Source of the DNA: Xestospongia bergquistia
Taxonomy: Eukaryota > Porifera > Demospongiae > Haplosclerida > Petrosiidae
DNA: 64,000 nt
Assembly: GCA_963965975.1 (NCBI GenBank)
Contig: OZ014424.1
Span: forward strand, 3,038,001 to 3,102,000
Direction: 5' to 3'
The translations under genes and the position numbers were made by a program. The notes beneath the pieces were generated by a model. That model saw only the letters and a list, made by a program, of their open reading frames with translations, did not search any database and was not told the DNA's origin. This document shows positions 23,278-33,730 of the stretch, piece after piece. Position 1 is the first letter of the stretch; each line of letters begins with the position of its first letter.

Positions 23278-23384
23278 GGCTGTTTACCCTCACTGTCTCT
23301 ACGTTTGTGTCAGTATCAGCTTGTGCTGTATTATTGGTTGGTTATTGTATTGTGTATACTTATGAATATGATTATCATGTGTAG
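23278..23384 (+). CDS. Terminal transmembrane exon, copy 2
   Basis: A TTATTTCTGCAG acceptor precedes GLFTLTVSTFVSVSACAV, then LLVGYCIV and YTYEYDYHV, with TAG at 23382-23384. The acceptor and first bases (GGCTGTTTA) equal those of the 113-nt exons, so the two exon types look like alternatives behind the same acceptor: one continues, the other ends in a membrane anchor. Confidence 0.5.
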
Positions 23385-25556
23385 ACTTCCTGTCCCATAA
23401 GTTATCTATGCACTATATATTATAAAATGTGCATATTGTAGAGATTTTATTGAGTCTTGAGTATTGTCCTATATCATACGTGAATGTGTTTGTAATGGTT
23501 TGTACTAGAAATCTTAGACTGCATTACTTCATTTTAGCAATAATGTTCCTCGCTATAGCCCAAGGGCAAGTAAATACAGTCAAGTGTGTTAGTATATATA
23601 GCTTGAGTTTAAATTCTATGAGCTTTAGCCCTTAGTTTAGTGCATTTGTAGTATCAGCTTGTAATGGTTTATACTAGAAATGTTAGAAAGCATTACTTCA
23701 TTTTGGCACCCAATCATTCACAACTTTATTTCCACAGGGCTGTTTAGCAAGACAGAAGAATGAACCAGATTCCATTCAGCCAAATCATTTGATGGTGTTC
23801 TCTGCAGTAAGTCCAAGACAATAATGTTCTTCGCTATAGCCCATGGGCAAGTAAATACAGTGAAGTGTGTTAGTATATATAGCTTGACTTGAAATTCAAT
23901 GAGATTCAGCCCTTAGTTTAGTGCATCGTTACTTCGTTTTAGCAACCAAAGATTCATGACTTTATTTCTACAGGGCTGTTTAGCAAGATAGAAGAAGGAA
24001 CCAGATTCCATTCAGCCAAATCATTTGACAGTGGTCTCTGCAGTAAATCCAAGACAACAATGTTCCTCGCTACAGCCCATGGGCAAGTAAATACAGTCAG
24101 TGTATCAATACTTCATTGTGTTATTATATCTAGCTTGACTTTAAATTCAATGAGCCTTTAGTCTTTAGTTTTAGTGCATTTGTTATCTTAACTAAGCCTG
24201 TAATAAGTCATTTTAAAACATATGTCACGTTAGTATATATAGCTTGAGTTTAAATTGAATGAGCTTTAGCCCTAATTTTAGTGGATTTGCAGTGTCAGCT
24301 TGCAATGTTTTGTACCAGAAGTCTTAGACAGCATTACTTCATTTTAGCAACCAATCATTCACGACTTTATTTCTACAGGGCTGTTTAGCAAGACAGAAGA
24401 AGGAACCAGATTCCATTCAGCCAAATCATTTGATAGTTTCTCTGCAGTAAATCCAAGACAATAATGTTTCTTGCTACAGCCCATGGGCAAATAAATACAG
24501 TCATAGTATCAATACTTCATGTGCGTTAGTATATCTAGCTTGACTTCAAGTTCAATGAGCTTTAGTCCTTAGTTTTAGTGCATTCGTTATCTTAACTAAG
24601 CCTGTAATAAGTCATTTTAAAACTATATTTAAATATATGTCACCTTTCCTTGTCTCTATAATATATACACTTTAGTAACCAGTATATTTAGTACAATGTA
24701 GCAAGTTTGAATAATTTTAGTGACGTGTTTTTAAAAGGCTTTTAAAAGGCCAAGTCATTTGACAGTTTTATCTGAATGATGATACTCGCTACAACAAAAG
24801 GGAAAGACAGTAGTAACAAATATGTTCAGAGAAGCAGTACTCCATGTGTGTTAGTACATGTAGCTTCACTTTGGAATTCAGTCAGATGCACTAAAGCCAA
24901 GCCTGTCTAAGTCATTTGGAAACATATCTGACTGTTTCTTTTCTCTCTAATATATACTTTAGTGACCAGTATATTTAGTACAATGTAGGAAATCTGAATA
25001 ATATTAGTAAAGTGTTTTTAAAAGGCTTTTTACTCCCATTGTGTCATTGTCTCATTGTGCGTTAGTATATCTAGCTTGACTTTAAATTCAATGAGCTTTA
25101 GCCCTTAGTTTTAGTGCATTTGTTATCTTAACTAAACTTGTAATATGTCATTTTATAACGTAATATCTCACCTATAACCAGTATATTTAGTACAATGTAG
25201 GAAGTCTGAATAATATTAATCAAAAGTGTTTTTAAAAGGCTTTTTACCCCCAGTGTGTCTGCTTTGGTATCAGTATCAGCTTGAAAAGGTTTGTACTAGA
25301 AATGGAAAGATAGTAGTAACAAATACAGTCAGAGAAGCAGTACTCCATGTGCTGTAGTATATGTAGCATGACTTTTAAATTCAGTGAGCTTTAGTCCTTA
25401 GTTTTAGTGCATTTGTTATCTTAACTAAGCCTATTGTAAGTCTTTTTGAAATATAATACCTCACTAGTCCTTTTCTCTGTAATATAAAGACTTTAGTAAC
25501 CAATATATTTTGTACAATGTAGAAGTCTCAATAAAATTAGTCGTTTTTATTTAGTA

Positions 25557-26165
25557 CTAGCCTCGTACCCTGACTTTCGCGGTAGAAAAGAAAGCCTGGT
25601 CATTACTGCTTGCGCATGCACATAATTATTGACATCATAATGACACATTTTAAATTAAATGACGAATTGATGGGTTGGGTTTATATTGATGACGTTTTAT
25701 TCACTACACGAGTTTGTCAGTTATGCAGAGATTTATTTAGTGGAAGCCGAAAGAGCAACAAATTTGTTCAGTGCTGTTGGAATGTGAAATAATTGGGGTT
25801 CGTGAATAACTGCTTTACTTGATGTTATTGTTTCTAGACATGATATGATAGTCTCTCTTCATATATTTTATGAAGTGCAAACTTCGAATTGTGTCTCTAG
25901 AGAAATCTGTTGCAGACCTTGAGGAATTCAAGCAGTTGGTTCATAACCTAGCTTGTAATCCATCATGAAAGGGAGGATTTTGAAACGCAAACTCTTTCCA
26001 AAACCAGTTGGTAACCACACGAAGACATCTTTTCCGTTATGTATAGCTACAATAGAAAAGATCTGCTCTTTTTAAAAGATAGATTTGGCTTTCCTAGCTG
26101 ATTTATAGCATATAATGCAGCAGCAGAAAAGTTACTACAAGTAGCTATCACCAATAATCTAAAGT
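25557..26165 (-). mobile_element. One-ended copy of the CTAGCCTC element with RecQ-like helicase relic
   Basis: It begins CTAGCCTCGTACC and continues with the GAAAGCCTGGT and TTGCGCATGCA stretches found at both ends of 33249-33730 and 36257-36813. The opposite end is missing. On the minus strand, from about 26085 to 25960, a frame reads KEQIFSIVAIHNGKDVF, then VWLPTGFGKSLRFK, then ILPFMMDYKLG: a Walker A (P-loop) motif in the context I know from RecQ-like helicases. A frameshift just before KEQ separates it from upstream GKPNLSFK, and a stop follows EPTA. A pseudogene fragment inside the exon array. Confidence 0.65.
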
Positions 26166-26973
26166 ACAGTGGTTCGTACTAGAAATCATAGACTGCATTA
26201 CTTCATTTTAGCAATCAATGTGTCAGGACTGTACTTCTGCAGGGCTGTTTAACAAGACAAAAGAAGGAACTGGATTCCAACAGGCAAGCATTTGACAGTG
26301 TTCTCTGCAGTAAATCCGAGACAAAGAAATTCCTTGCTAGAACAGAAGGAAAAAACAGTAATAACAAGTACTGCCAGTCAATGTAGCAAGTCTCAATAAT
26401 ATTATTCAAGTGTTTTTAAAAGGCTTTTTACCCTTATTGTGTCTGCTTTGGTATCAGTATCAGCTTGTAAAGATTTGTATTAAAAATCTTAGACAGCATT
26501 ACTTCATTTTAGAAACCAATCTGTCAGGACTTTACGTCTGCAGGGCTGTGGAGCAAGACAGAAGAAGGAACTGTATTACATGCAGCCAAGTGATTTGACA
26601 GTCTTGTCTGCAATAAATCTTAGACGATGATGTTACTCGCTCGAACAAAAGAAATTGAGTCAGATTTAGCTTAGTTTTAGTGCATCTGTTATCCAAACTT
26701 AGCCTGTAATAAGTCATTTGGAAACATATCTGACTATTCCTTTTCTCTAATATATAAACTTTAGTAACCAGTATATGTAGTACAATGTAGGAAGTCTGAA
26801 TAATATTAGTCAAATGTTTTATCACTACTAGCCTATTTAGCCCCATTATGTCTACCATTATATCAGTAGTTAGTCAAGTGTTTTTATTTAGTACAAGCCC
26901 ATTTAAACCTATTGTGTCTACTTTTGTATCAGTATTAGCTTGTAATGTTTTGTCACAGCTTTATTTCTGCAAG

Positions 26974-27078
26974 GCTGTTTACCCCACTGTCTCTACGTTT
27001 GTGTCAATATCAGCTTGTGCTGTATTATTGGTTGGTTATTGTATTGTGTATACTTATGAATATGATTATCATGTGTAG
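26974..27078 (+). CDS. Terminal transmembrane exon, copy 3
   Basis: It is the same helix and tail (VSTFVSISACAVLLVGYCIV, YTYEYDYHV, stop at 27076), but the acceptor is changed from CAGGG to CAAGG and one base is missing before the helix, so it may be inactive. Degraded pieces of this exon type lie near 19765, 20090, 22780, 29945, 30525 and 31893. Confidence 0.45.
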   Translation, partial: AVYPTVSTFVSISACAVLLVGYCIVYTYEYDYHV

Positions 27079-29117
27079 ACTTCCTGTCCCATAAGTTATC
27101 TATGCACTATATATTATCAAATGTGCATATTGTAGAGATTTTATTGAGTCTTGAGTATTGTTCTATATGTGTTAGTAATTGTCTGTACTAGAAATCTTAG
27201 ACTGCATTACTTCATTTTAGCAATAATGTTCCTCGCTATAGCCCAAGGGCAAGTAAATACAGTGAAGTGTGTTAGTATATATAGCTTGATTTTAAATTAA
27301 ATGAGCTTTAACCCTTAGTTTAGTGCATTTGTAGTATCAGTTGTAATTGCTTGTGCTAGAAATGTTAGACAGCATTACTTTATTTTAGCACCCAATCATT
27401 CACGACTTTATTTCTACAGGGCTGTTTAGTAAGACAGAAGAAGGAACCAGATTCCATTCAGCCAAATCATTTGACAGTGTTCTCTGCAGTAAATCCAAGA
27501 CAATAATGTTCCTCACTATAGCCCATGGGCAAATAAATACAGTGAAGTGTGTTAGTATATATAGATTGAGTTTAAATTCAAGAGCTTTAGCCCTTTGTTT
27601 AGTGCATTTGTAGTATCAGCTTGTAATAGTTTGTACTAGAAATCTTAGACAGTATTATTTCATTTTAGCAACCATGGATTCATGACTTTATTTCTGCAGG
27701 GTTGTTTAGCAAGACAGAAGAAGGAACCAGATTCCATTCAGCCAAATCATTTGACAGTGTTCTCTGCAGTAAATCCAAGACAATAATGTTCCTCGCTATA
27801 ACCCAAGGGCAAGTAAATACAGTGAAGTGTGTTAATATATAAAGCTTGAGTTTAAATTCAATGAGCTTTAGCCCTTACTTTAGTACATTTGTAGTATCAC
27901 GTTGTAATAGTTGGTACTAGAAATCTTAGACAGTATTACTTTATTTTAGCAACCATGGATTCATGACTTTATTTCTGCAGGGTTGTTTAGCAAGACAGAA
28001 GAAGGAACCAGATTCCATTCAGCCAGGTAATTTGACAGTGTTCTATGCAGTAAATCCAAGACAACAATGTTCCTTGCTATAGCCCAAGGGCAAGTAAATA
28101 TAGTCAAGTGTGTTAGCTCATCGCTACTTCGTTTTAGAAACCAAAGATTCATGACTTTATTTCTACAGGGCTGTTTAGGAAGATAGAAGAAGGAACTCAA
28201 TTCCATTCAGCCAAATCATTTGACAATGTTCTCTGCAGTAAATCCAAGACAATAATATTCCTTCGTATAGCACAAGGTCAAGTAAATACTTGTGGATTTG
28301 TAGTATCAGCTTGCAATGTCTTGTACTAGAAATGTTAGACAGCATTACTTCATGTTAGTGACCAATCATTCACGACATTTCTACAGGGCTTTTTAGCAAG
28401 ACAGAGGAAGAACCAGATGCCGTTCAGCCAAATGATTTGAGTGTGTTCTTTGCAGTAAATCCAAGACAATAATGGTCCTCGCTACAGCCCAAGGGCAAGT
28501 AAATACAGTTAAGTGTGTTAGTATATATAGCTTGAGTTTAAATTTAATAAGCTCTATCCCTTAGTTTAGTGCATTTGTAGTATCACGTTGTAATAATTTG
28601 TGCTAGAAATCTTAGACAGTATTACTTCGTTTTAGCAACCATGGAGTCATGACTTTATTTGTGCAGGGTTGTTTAGGAAGACAGTGAAGGAACTGGATTC
28701 CATTCAGTGTTCTCTGCTGTAAATCCAAGATAATAATGTTCCTCACTTTAGGCCAAGGGCAAGTAAATACAGTCAAGTGTGTTAGTGCATCGTTACTTCG
28801 TTTTAGCAACCAAAGATTCATGACTTTATTCTACAGGGCTGTTTAGCAAGATAGAAGAAGGAACCATATTCCATTCAGCCAAATCATTTGACAGTGTTCT
28901 CTGCAGTAAATCCAAGACAATAATGTTCCTCACTATAGCCCAAGGGTAAGTAAATACAGTGAAGTGTGTTAGTATATATAGCTTCACTTTAAATTCAATG
29001 AGCTTTAGCGCTTAGTTTAGTGCATTTGTAGTATGAACTTGTAATATTTTTTACTAGAAATCTTAGACAGTATTACTTTGTTTTAGCAACCATGGAGTCA
29101 TGACTTTATTTCTGCAG

Positions 29118-29230
29118 GATTGTTTAGCAAGACAGAAGAAGGAACTGGATTCCATTTAGCCAAGTCATTTGACAGTGTTCTCTGCAGTAAATCCAAGACA
29201 ATAATGTTCCTCGCTATAGCCCAAGGGCAA
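29118..29230 (+). CDS. Representative intact 113-nt array exon
   Basis: An acceptor TTTCTGCAG precedes it and GTAAAT follows. One frame is open throughout: two bases, then LFSKTEEGTGFHLAKSFDSV, LCSKSKTIMFLAIAQGQ. Because it starts with two codon bases and ends on a full codon, splicing two such exons in series changes frame; the second frame is open only until a TAA near the end. Intact sisters include 21559, 27420, 27700, 29400, 29682 and 30061. No family recognised. Confidence 0.4.
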
Positions 29231-30305
29231 GTAAATACAGTGAAGTGTGTTAGTATATATAGCTTGAGTTTAAATTTAATGAGCTTTAGCCCTAAGTTTA
29301 GTGGATTTGTAGTATCAGCTTACAATGTTTTCTACTAGAAATGTTAGACAGCATTACTACATTTTAGCTACCAATCATTCACGAGTTTATTTCTACAGGG
29401 CTGTTTAGCAAGACAGAAGAAGGAACCAGATTCCATTCAGCCAAATCATTTGACAGTGTTCTCTGCAGTAAATCCAAGACAGTAATGTTCCTCGCTAGAG
29501 CCCAATGGGAAGTAAATACAGTCAAGTGTGTTAGTATATGTAGCTTGAGTTTAAATTTAATGAGCTTTAGCCCTTAGTTTAGTGCATTTGTAGTATGAAC
29601 TTGTAATATTTTGTAGTAGAAATTTTTGATAGCATTACTTCGTTTTAGCAAGCAATGATTCATGACTTTATTTCTACAGGTCTGTTTAGCAAGACAGAAG
29701 AAGGAACCAGATTCCATTCAGCTAAATCATTTGACAGTGTTCTCTGCAGTAAATCCAAGACAATAATGTTCCTCGCTACAGCCCATGGGCAAGTAAATAC
29801 AGTCAGTGTATCAATACTTCATTTGTGTTAGTATATCTAGCTCTACTTTAAATTCAAAGAGCTTTAGTCCTTATTTCTAGTTCATTTGTTATGTTAACTA
29901 AGCCTGTAATAAGTCATTTTAAAACATATATCACAGTTCTTTACGTCTACCCCCATTGTGTCTTCTCTGGTATCAGTATCAGCTTGTAAGGGTTTGTACT
30001 AGAAATCTTAGAAGCATTACTTCTTTAGTAGCAACCAATGAGTCACGACTTTATTTCTACACGGCTGTTTAGCAAGAAAGAAGAAGGAACTGGATTCCAT
30101 TCAGCCAAAACATTTGACAGTGTTCTCTGCAGTAACTCCAAGACAATAATGTTCCTTGCTATAGCCTAAGGGCAAGTAAATACAGTGAAGTGTGTTAGTA
30201 TATATAGCTTGACTTTAAATTCAATGAGCTTTACTAAATGAAGGTGCTAAAATTGTGATATTTGTGAGTGACACAGCAATAATTATCATTTATTATTATT
30301 ATTAG

Positions 30306-30455
30306 GTGGGTTCTGATATACCTAGTATTTCAGTTGAGATTGTAGAGGAGGCATTTCAATTACTCGAAGAGCAAAAGCAGATGTAATTCTTGTACCAGCT
30401 GTTGCCGGAGGATATTATACAGTTGGAGCCTCATATAAGACTAAAGATAACATCA
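30306..30455 (+). pseudogene. Exon of a DUF2064 / TIGR04282-like glycosyltransferase, frameshifted
   Basis: After TTATTATTATTAG the frame reads VGSDIPSISVEIVEEAFQLL, then EEQ. One base is then missing, after which the next frame reads ADVILVPAVAGGYYTVGASY before GTAAGC. The G-S-D-I-P and G-P-A/V-D/A-G-G-Y-Y motifs are those I recall from the DUF2064 (rSAM-associated glycosyltransferase 1) family, best known from bacteria. Here it is bounded by eukaryotic splice sites and lies within the exon array at about 30240-30480. Its upstream and downstream exons are not visible nearby. The frameshift near 30384 suggests it is dead. Confidence 0.6.
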
Positions 30456-31373
30456 GTAAGCTTGTCACAATGTGTACTAGTAATCTTAGCGTTTTCGCAA
30501 CCAATGAGTAACGACTTTAATTCTGCAGGGCTTTTAACCCCCATTGTGTCTTCTTTGGTATCAGTATCAGCTTGTTAAGGTTTGTACTAGAAATCCTAGA
30601 CAGCATTACTTCGTTTTAGCAACCAATCATTCACGACTTTATTTCTACAGGGCTGTTTAGCAAAACAGAAGAAAGAACATGATTTCATTCAGCCAAATCA
30701 TTTGACAGTGTTCTCTGCAGTAAATCCAAGACAATAATGTTCCTCGCTATAGCCCAAGGGCAAGTACATACAGTCAAGTGTGTTAGTATATATAGCTTGA
30801 GTTTAAATTCAATGAGCTTTAGCCCTTAGTTTAGTGCATTTGTAGTATCATGTTGTAATAGTTTGTGCTAGAAATCTTAGACAGTATTACTTCATTTTAG
30901 CAACCATGGAGTCATGACTTTATTTCTGCAGGGTTGTTTAGCAAGAGAGAAGAAGGAACTGGATTCCATTCAGCCAGGTTATTTGACAGTGTTCTCTGCA
31001 GTAAATCCAAGACAATAATGTTCCTCACTATAGCCTAAGGGCAAGCAAATACAGTCAAGTGTGTTAGTTCATCGCTACTTTGTTTTAGCAACCAAAGATT
31101 CATGACTTTATTTCTACAGGGCTGTTTAGCAAGATAGAAGAAGGAACTAGATTCCATTCATCCCTGCAGTAAATCCAAGACATTAATGTTCCTCTCTATA
31201 GCCCAAGGGCAAGTAAATACAGTCAAGTGTGTTAGTATATATAGGTTGACTTTAAATTCATTGAGCTTTAGCCCTTAGTTTAGTGCATTTGTTATCTTAA
31301 CTAAGCCTGTAATAAGTCATTTTAAAACATATGTCACGTTTCCTTGTCACTGTAATATATACACTTATTTTTT

Positions 31374-31870
31374 CTCACCTATTATACGCAATTAGCATTT
31401 TAATTATATTCATTACTTGTTCACGTGAATGTGATGTGAACACACCACGTTTTCTCTTGTGTTGGTGAACATGCCAACTGGAAAGAGATTGACAGTGCAA
31501 ACAAAGGAGGTTGTTGTGAATGTCTATGAATATTTTGAGAAACTTGGCAGATGTAACAGACTGAAGAATCTCTGAAATGAACCTCTGATGCTACAAAACT
31601 TTCACGTGCCAGACAATTAGTTGTAGACATTCTCAGTCTTCCTTCTTTGACGTAAGGTTTTTCAAAACCATGGTGGCTTTATAGCTGCCTCAAATCACAA
31701 AAAGACAATACCTTGTTATTATTTTAATAATAATTTTTATAATATACCATTTCTTCATATAATTAGAATTGTAATTTTTAATTTCCAAGTGACAGATGGG
31801 TGACTTCTCAAAGCGAAAATTGTTTTTTATTAAACCCTCGAAGGTGTGCAATTTGAAGTTTGTGAAATGT
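31374..31870 (+). mobile_element. Degraded inverted copy of the 8737-9542 transposon
   Basis: Compared with 8880-9470 the sequence is reverse-oriented and eroded. From 31471 the plus strand reads MPTGKRLTVQTKEVVVNVYE, then YFEKLGRC, which parallels the minus-strand frame at 9402, before stops and a deletion. The terminal repeats are not recognisable. A remnant of the array's transmembrane exon follows at about 31893. Confidence 0.65.
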
Positions 31871-32860
31871 ATGCCATTGAAAATGTATGGTGTTGCATAT
31901 AGTTATGAATATTATTATGATGTGTTGACTTCCTGTACCATAAGTTATCTATGCAACATACTTTATAAAATATGAATATTGTGTTATTTAGTCTTGAGTT
32001 GTGTGCTGTATCATATGTGAATGTGTTTATGCTAAAGTTATTAATCTCACTAGTCCTTTTCACTGTAAGGTATAGGCTTTAGTAACCAGTATATTTTGTG
32101 CATTACTTCATTTTAGCAGAGGAATATGTCAGGACTTTACATCCTTTCAGCCAAGTCAATCCAAGACAATGATGTTACTTGCTACAGCCCAATGGCAAAT
32201 AAATACGGTAGAGTAGCGGTACTCATGTGTATTAGTATATCGTGTACTTTTCTTTGAGTGTCAGCTTGTTATGTTTTTGTACTTGTAAGTACTTTACCTT
32301 TGCAGGGCTGTTAAGCAAGACAGAATAAGGAACTGGATTCCATACAGCCAAACCATTTGACAGTGTCCTCTGTAGTAAATCTCAGATAATGATGTTCTTG
32401 ACTACAACAAAAGGGAATGACAATAGTAACAAATATGGTCAGAGAAGCAGTACTCCACGTGTGTTAGTATATCAAGCTTGACTTTTAAACTAGTCCTTTT
32501 CTCTGTGATATATTGACTTTAGTAAGAAGTATATTTACTAAAGTATGTTGCATTCCATTTAGCCAAGTCATTTGGCAGTGTTCCCTGCAGTATTTCTGAA
32601 AGAATGATGTTCCTCGGTACATGGTAAAGTAATGTATTACATCGTGATAGACTCAAGTAACATGATTTGTTGTGCTTCTAGGTATACGATTATCAGTGTA
32701 ATGTTACATTCATATTGTATAACTTAACAATATTACCTTATTTTAAACATACACACACACACATACATGCAGATGAAGGAAATAACAATTGGTAAGTATA
32801 TTTAACAATAAAAATGTATAAACATTATCTGGTATTTTGACATAAACTAATACTACAAAT

Positions 32861-32905
32861 ATAATACTACCAAATGTAATACTGCCAAATGTAATACTGC
32901 AAATG
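32861..32905 (+). repeat. Left copy of inverted repeat flanking the 59-nt cassette array
   Basis: AATACTACCAAATGTAA followed by further CCAAATGTAATACTGC repeats. The reverse complement lies at 37956-37999, just past the last cassette, with two or three mismatches over about 40 bp. Confidence 0.7.
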
Positions 32906-33248
32906 TAATATTGTCATTAACATATTTTAACGTCAGTGTAAAACATATTATTCCTTCTCGTTTCTCTTTTGTTACCCTAGATTCGCTGCACATCAGGACT
33001 AGGCTCAAGACATCCTCTGTCTCAAAAGAGTCTAGGGAGTAAGTTAAGACCATACAGTACTAGTGTACATTGATTCATAATACTTCAGGCTCAAGGCTCA
33101 AGATATTCCTATACTTCGAAGAGTCTGAAGAGTAAGTTAAGTGAATACAATACTAGTGTACATTAATTCATAATTAATTATTTCTGTTAATTTGTTTTTT
33201 ATTACAATAGCTTCACTGGACATCAGGATCAAGGATCAAGACATTTCT

Positions 33249-33730
33249 CTAGCCTCATACCCAGGCTTTTGCGATAGGAAAGAAAGCCTGGTAACTACTA
33301 TTTGCGCATGCATTTAATTTCCACAGATTCCTTTGAAAGTAGTATACTCTAGGAATCCTCCGTCAACTATTGGTGTCAAAATTCCTTTAATCACAATGTG
33401 AGACTATTTGTAGTACTGATAGAAAGTTTTCTTCTGCTCTACTCTATGCTAATGATAGAAAAGCTGTTTTCGTGTGGTTTTCTATTCCAACAACACTGAA
33501 CATGTTTGTCGCTCTTTTTGCTTTCATTAAGTATCTACAGAACCAACAAACTCAACTAGCCATGCCTAAACTCAGTAGTGAATGAAACGTCATCAATAGA
33601 AACCCAGCCATTTACTTGTCATTTAATTCCAAATCTTGCCATTATGATGTCAGTATATTGCGTAAGCGCATGCACACGCAGTAGTTACCAGGCTTTCTTT
33701 TCTATTGCGAAAACCTGGGTACGAGGCTAG
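33249..33730 (+). mobile_element. 482-bp TIR element with 8-bp target duplication, inside a cassette
   Basis: Ends are long inverted repeats (over 60 bp) beginning CTAGCCTCATACCCAGGC. ACATTTCT flanks both sides (33241-33248, 33731-33738). It splits the cassette that starts at 33211; the right-hand continuation is joined to part of a type a cassette, so a recombination followed. Inside is an eroded match to the RecQ-like fragment in 25557-26165. Non-autonomous; superfamily not assigned (8-bp duplications occur in hAT, P and Merlin). Confidence 0.85.

Larger units (their letters stand above)
19290..32640 (+). repeat. Array of about 30 diverged 200-330-bp units, each with an exon-like segment
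   Basis: A recurring unit contains (1) an intron-like part with GCTTTAGCCCTTAGTTTAG, (2) GTACTAGAAATCTTAGACAG, (3) GACTTTATTTCTGCAG, an acceptor, and (4) a 113-nt exon-like segment ending CAA before GTAAAT. The best-preserved segments read GLFSKTEEGTGFHSAKSFDS and then VLCSKSETIMFLATAQGQ. Copies begin near 19424, 20197, 20871, 21276, 21559, 22337, 22598, 22886, 23738, 23974, 24379, 26242, 26541, 27420, 27700, 27979, 28169, 28387, 28667, 28831, 29118, 29400, 29682, 30061, 30651, 30931, 31121 and 32308. Others are partial. Some carry stops (for example 30651). Interruptions are at 25557-26165, 30240-30480 and 31374-31870. The product is unrecognised. Confidence 0.8.

Noticed and set aside
22544..28821. 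Minus-strand open frames of 60-80 codons across the exon array (22544-22765, 26215-26409, 27961-28206, 28612-28821)
   Set aside because: They are the antisense of the repeated unit; their shared sequence follows from repetition, and they lack starts or motifs of their own.
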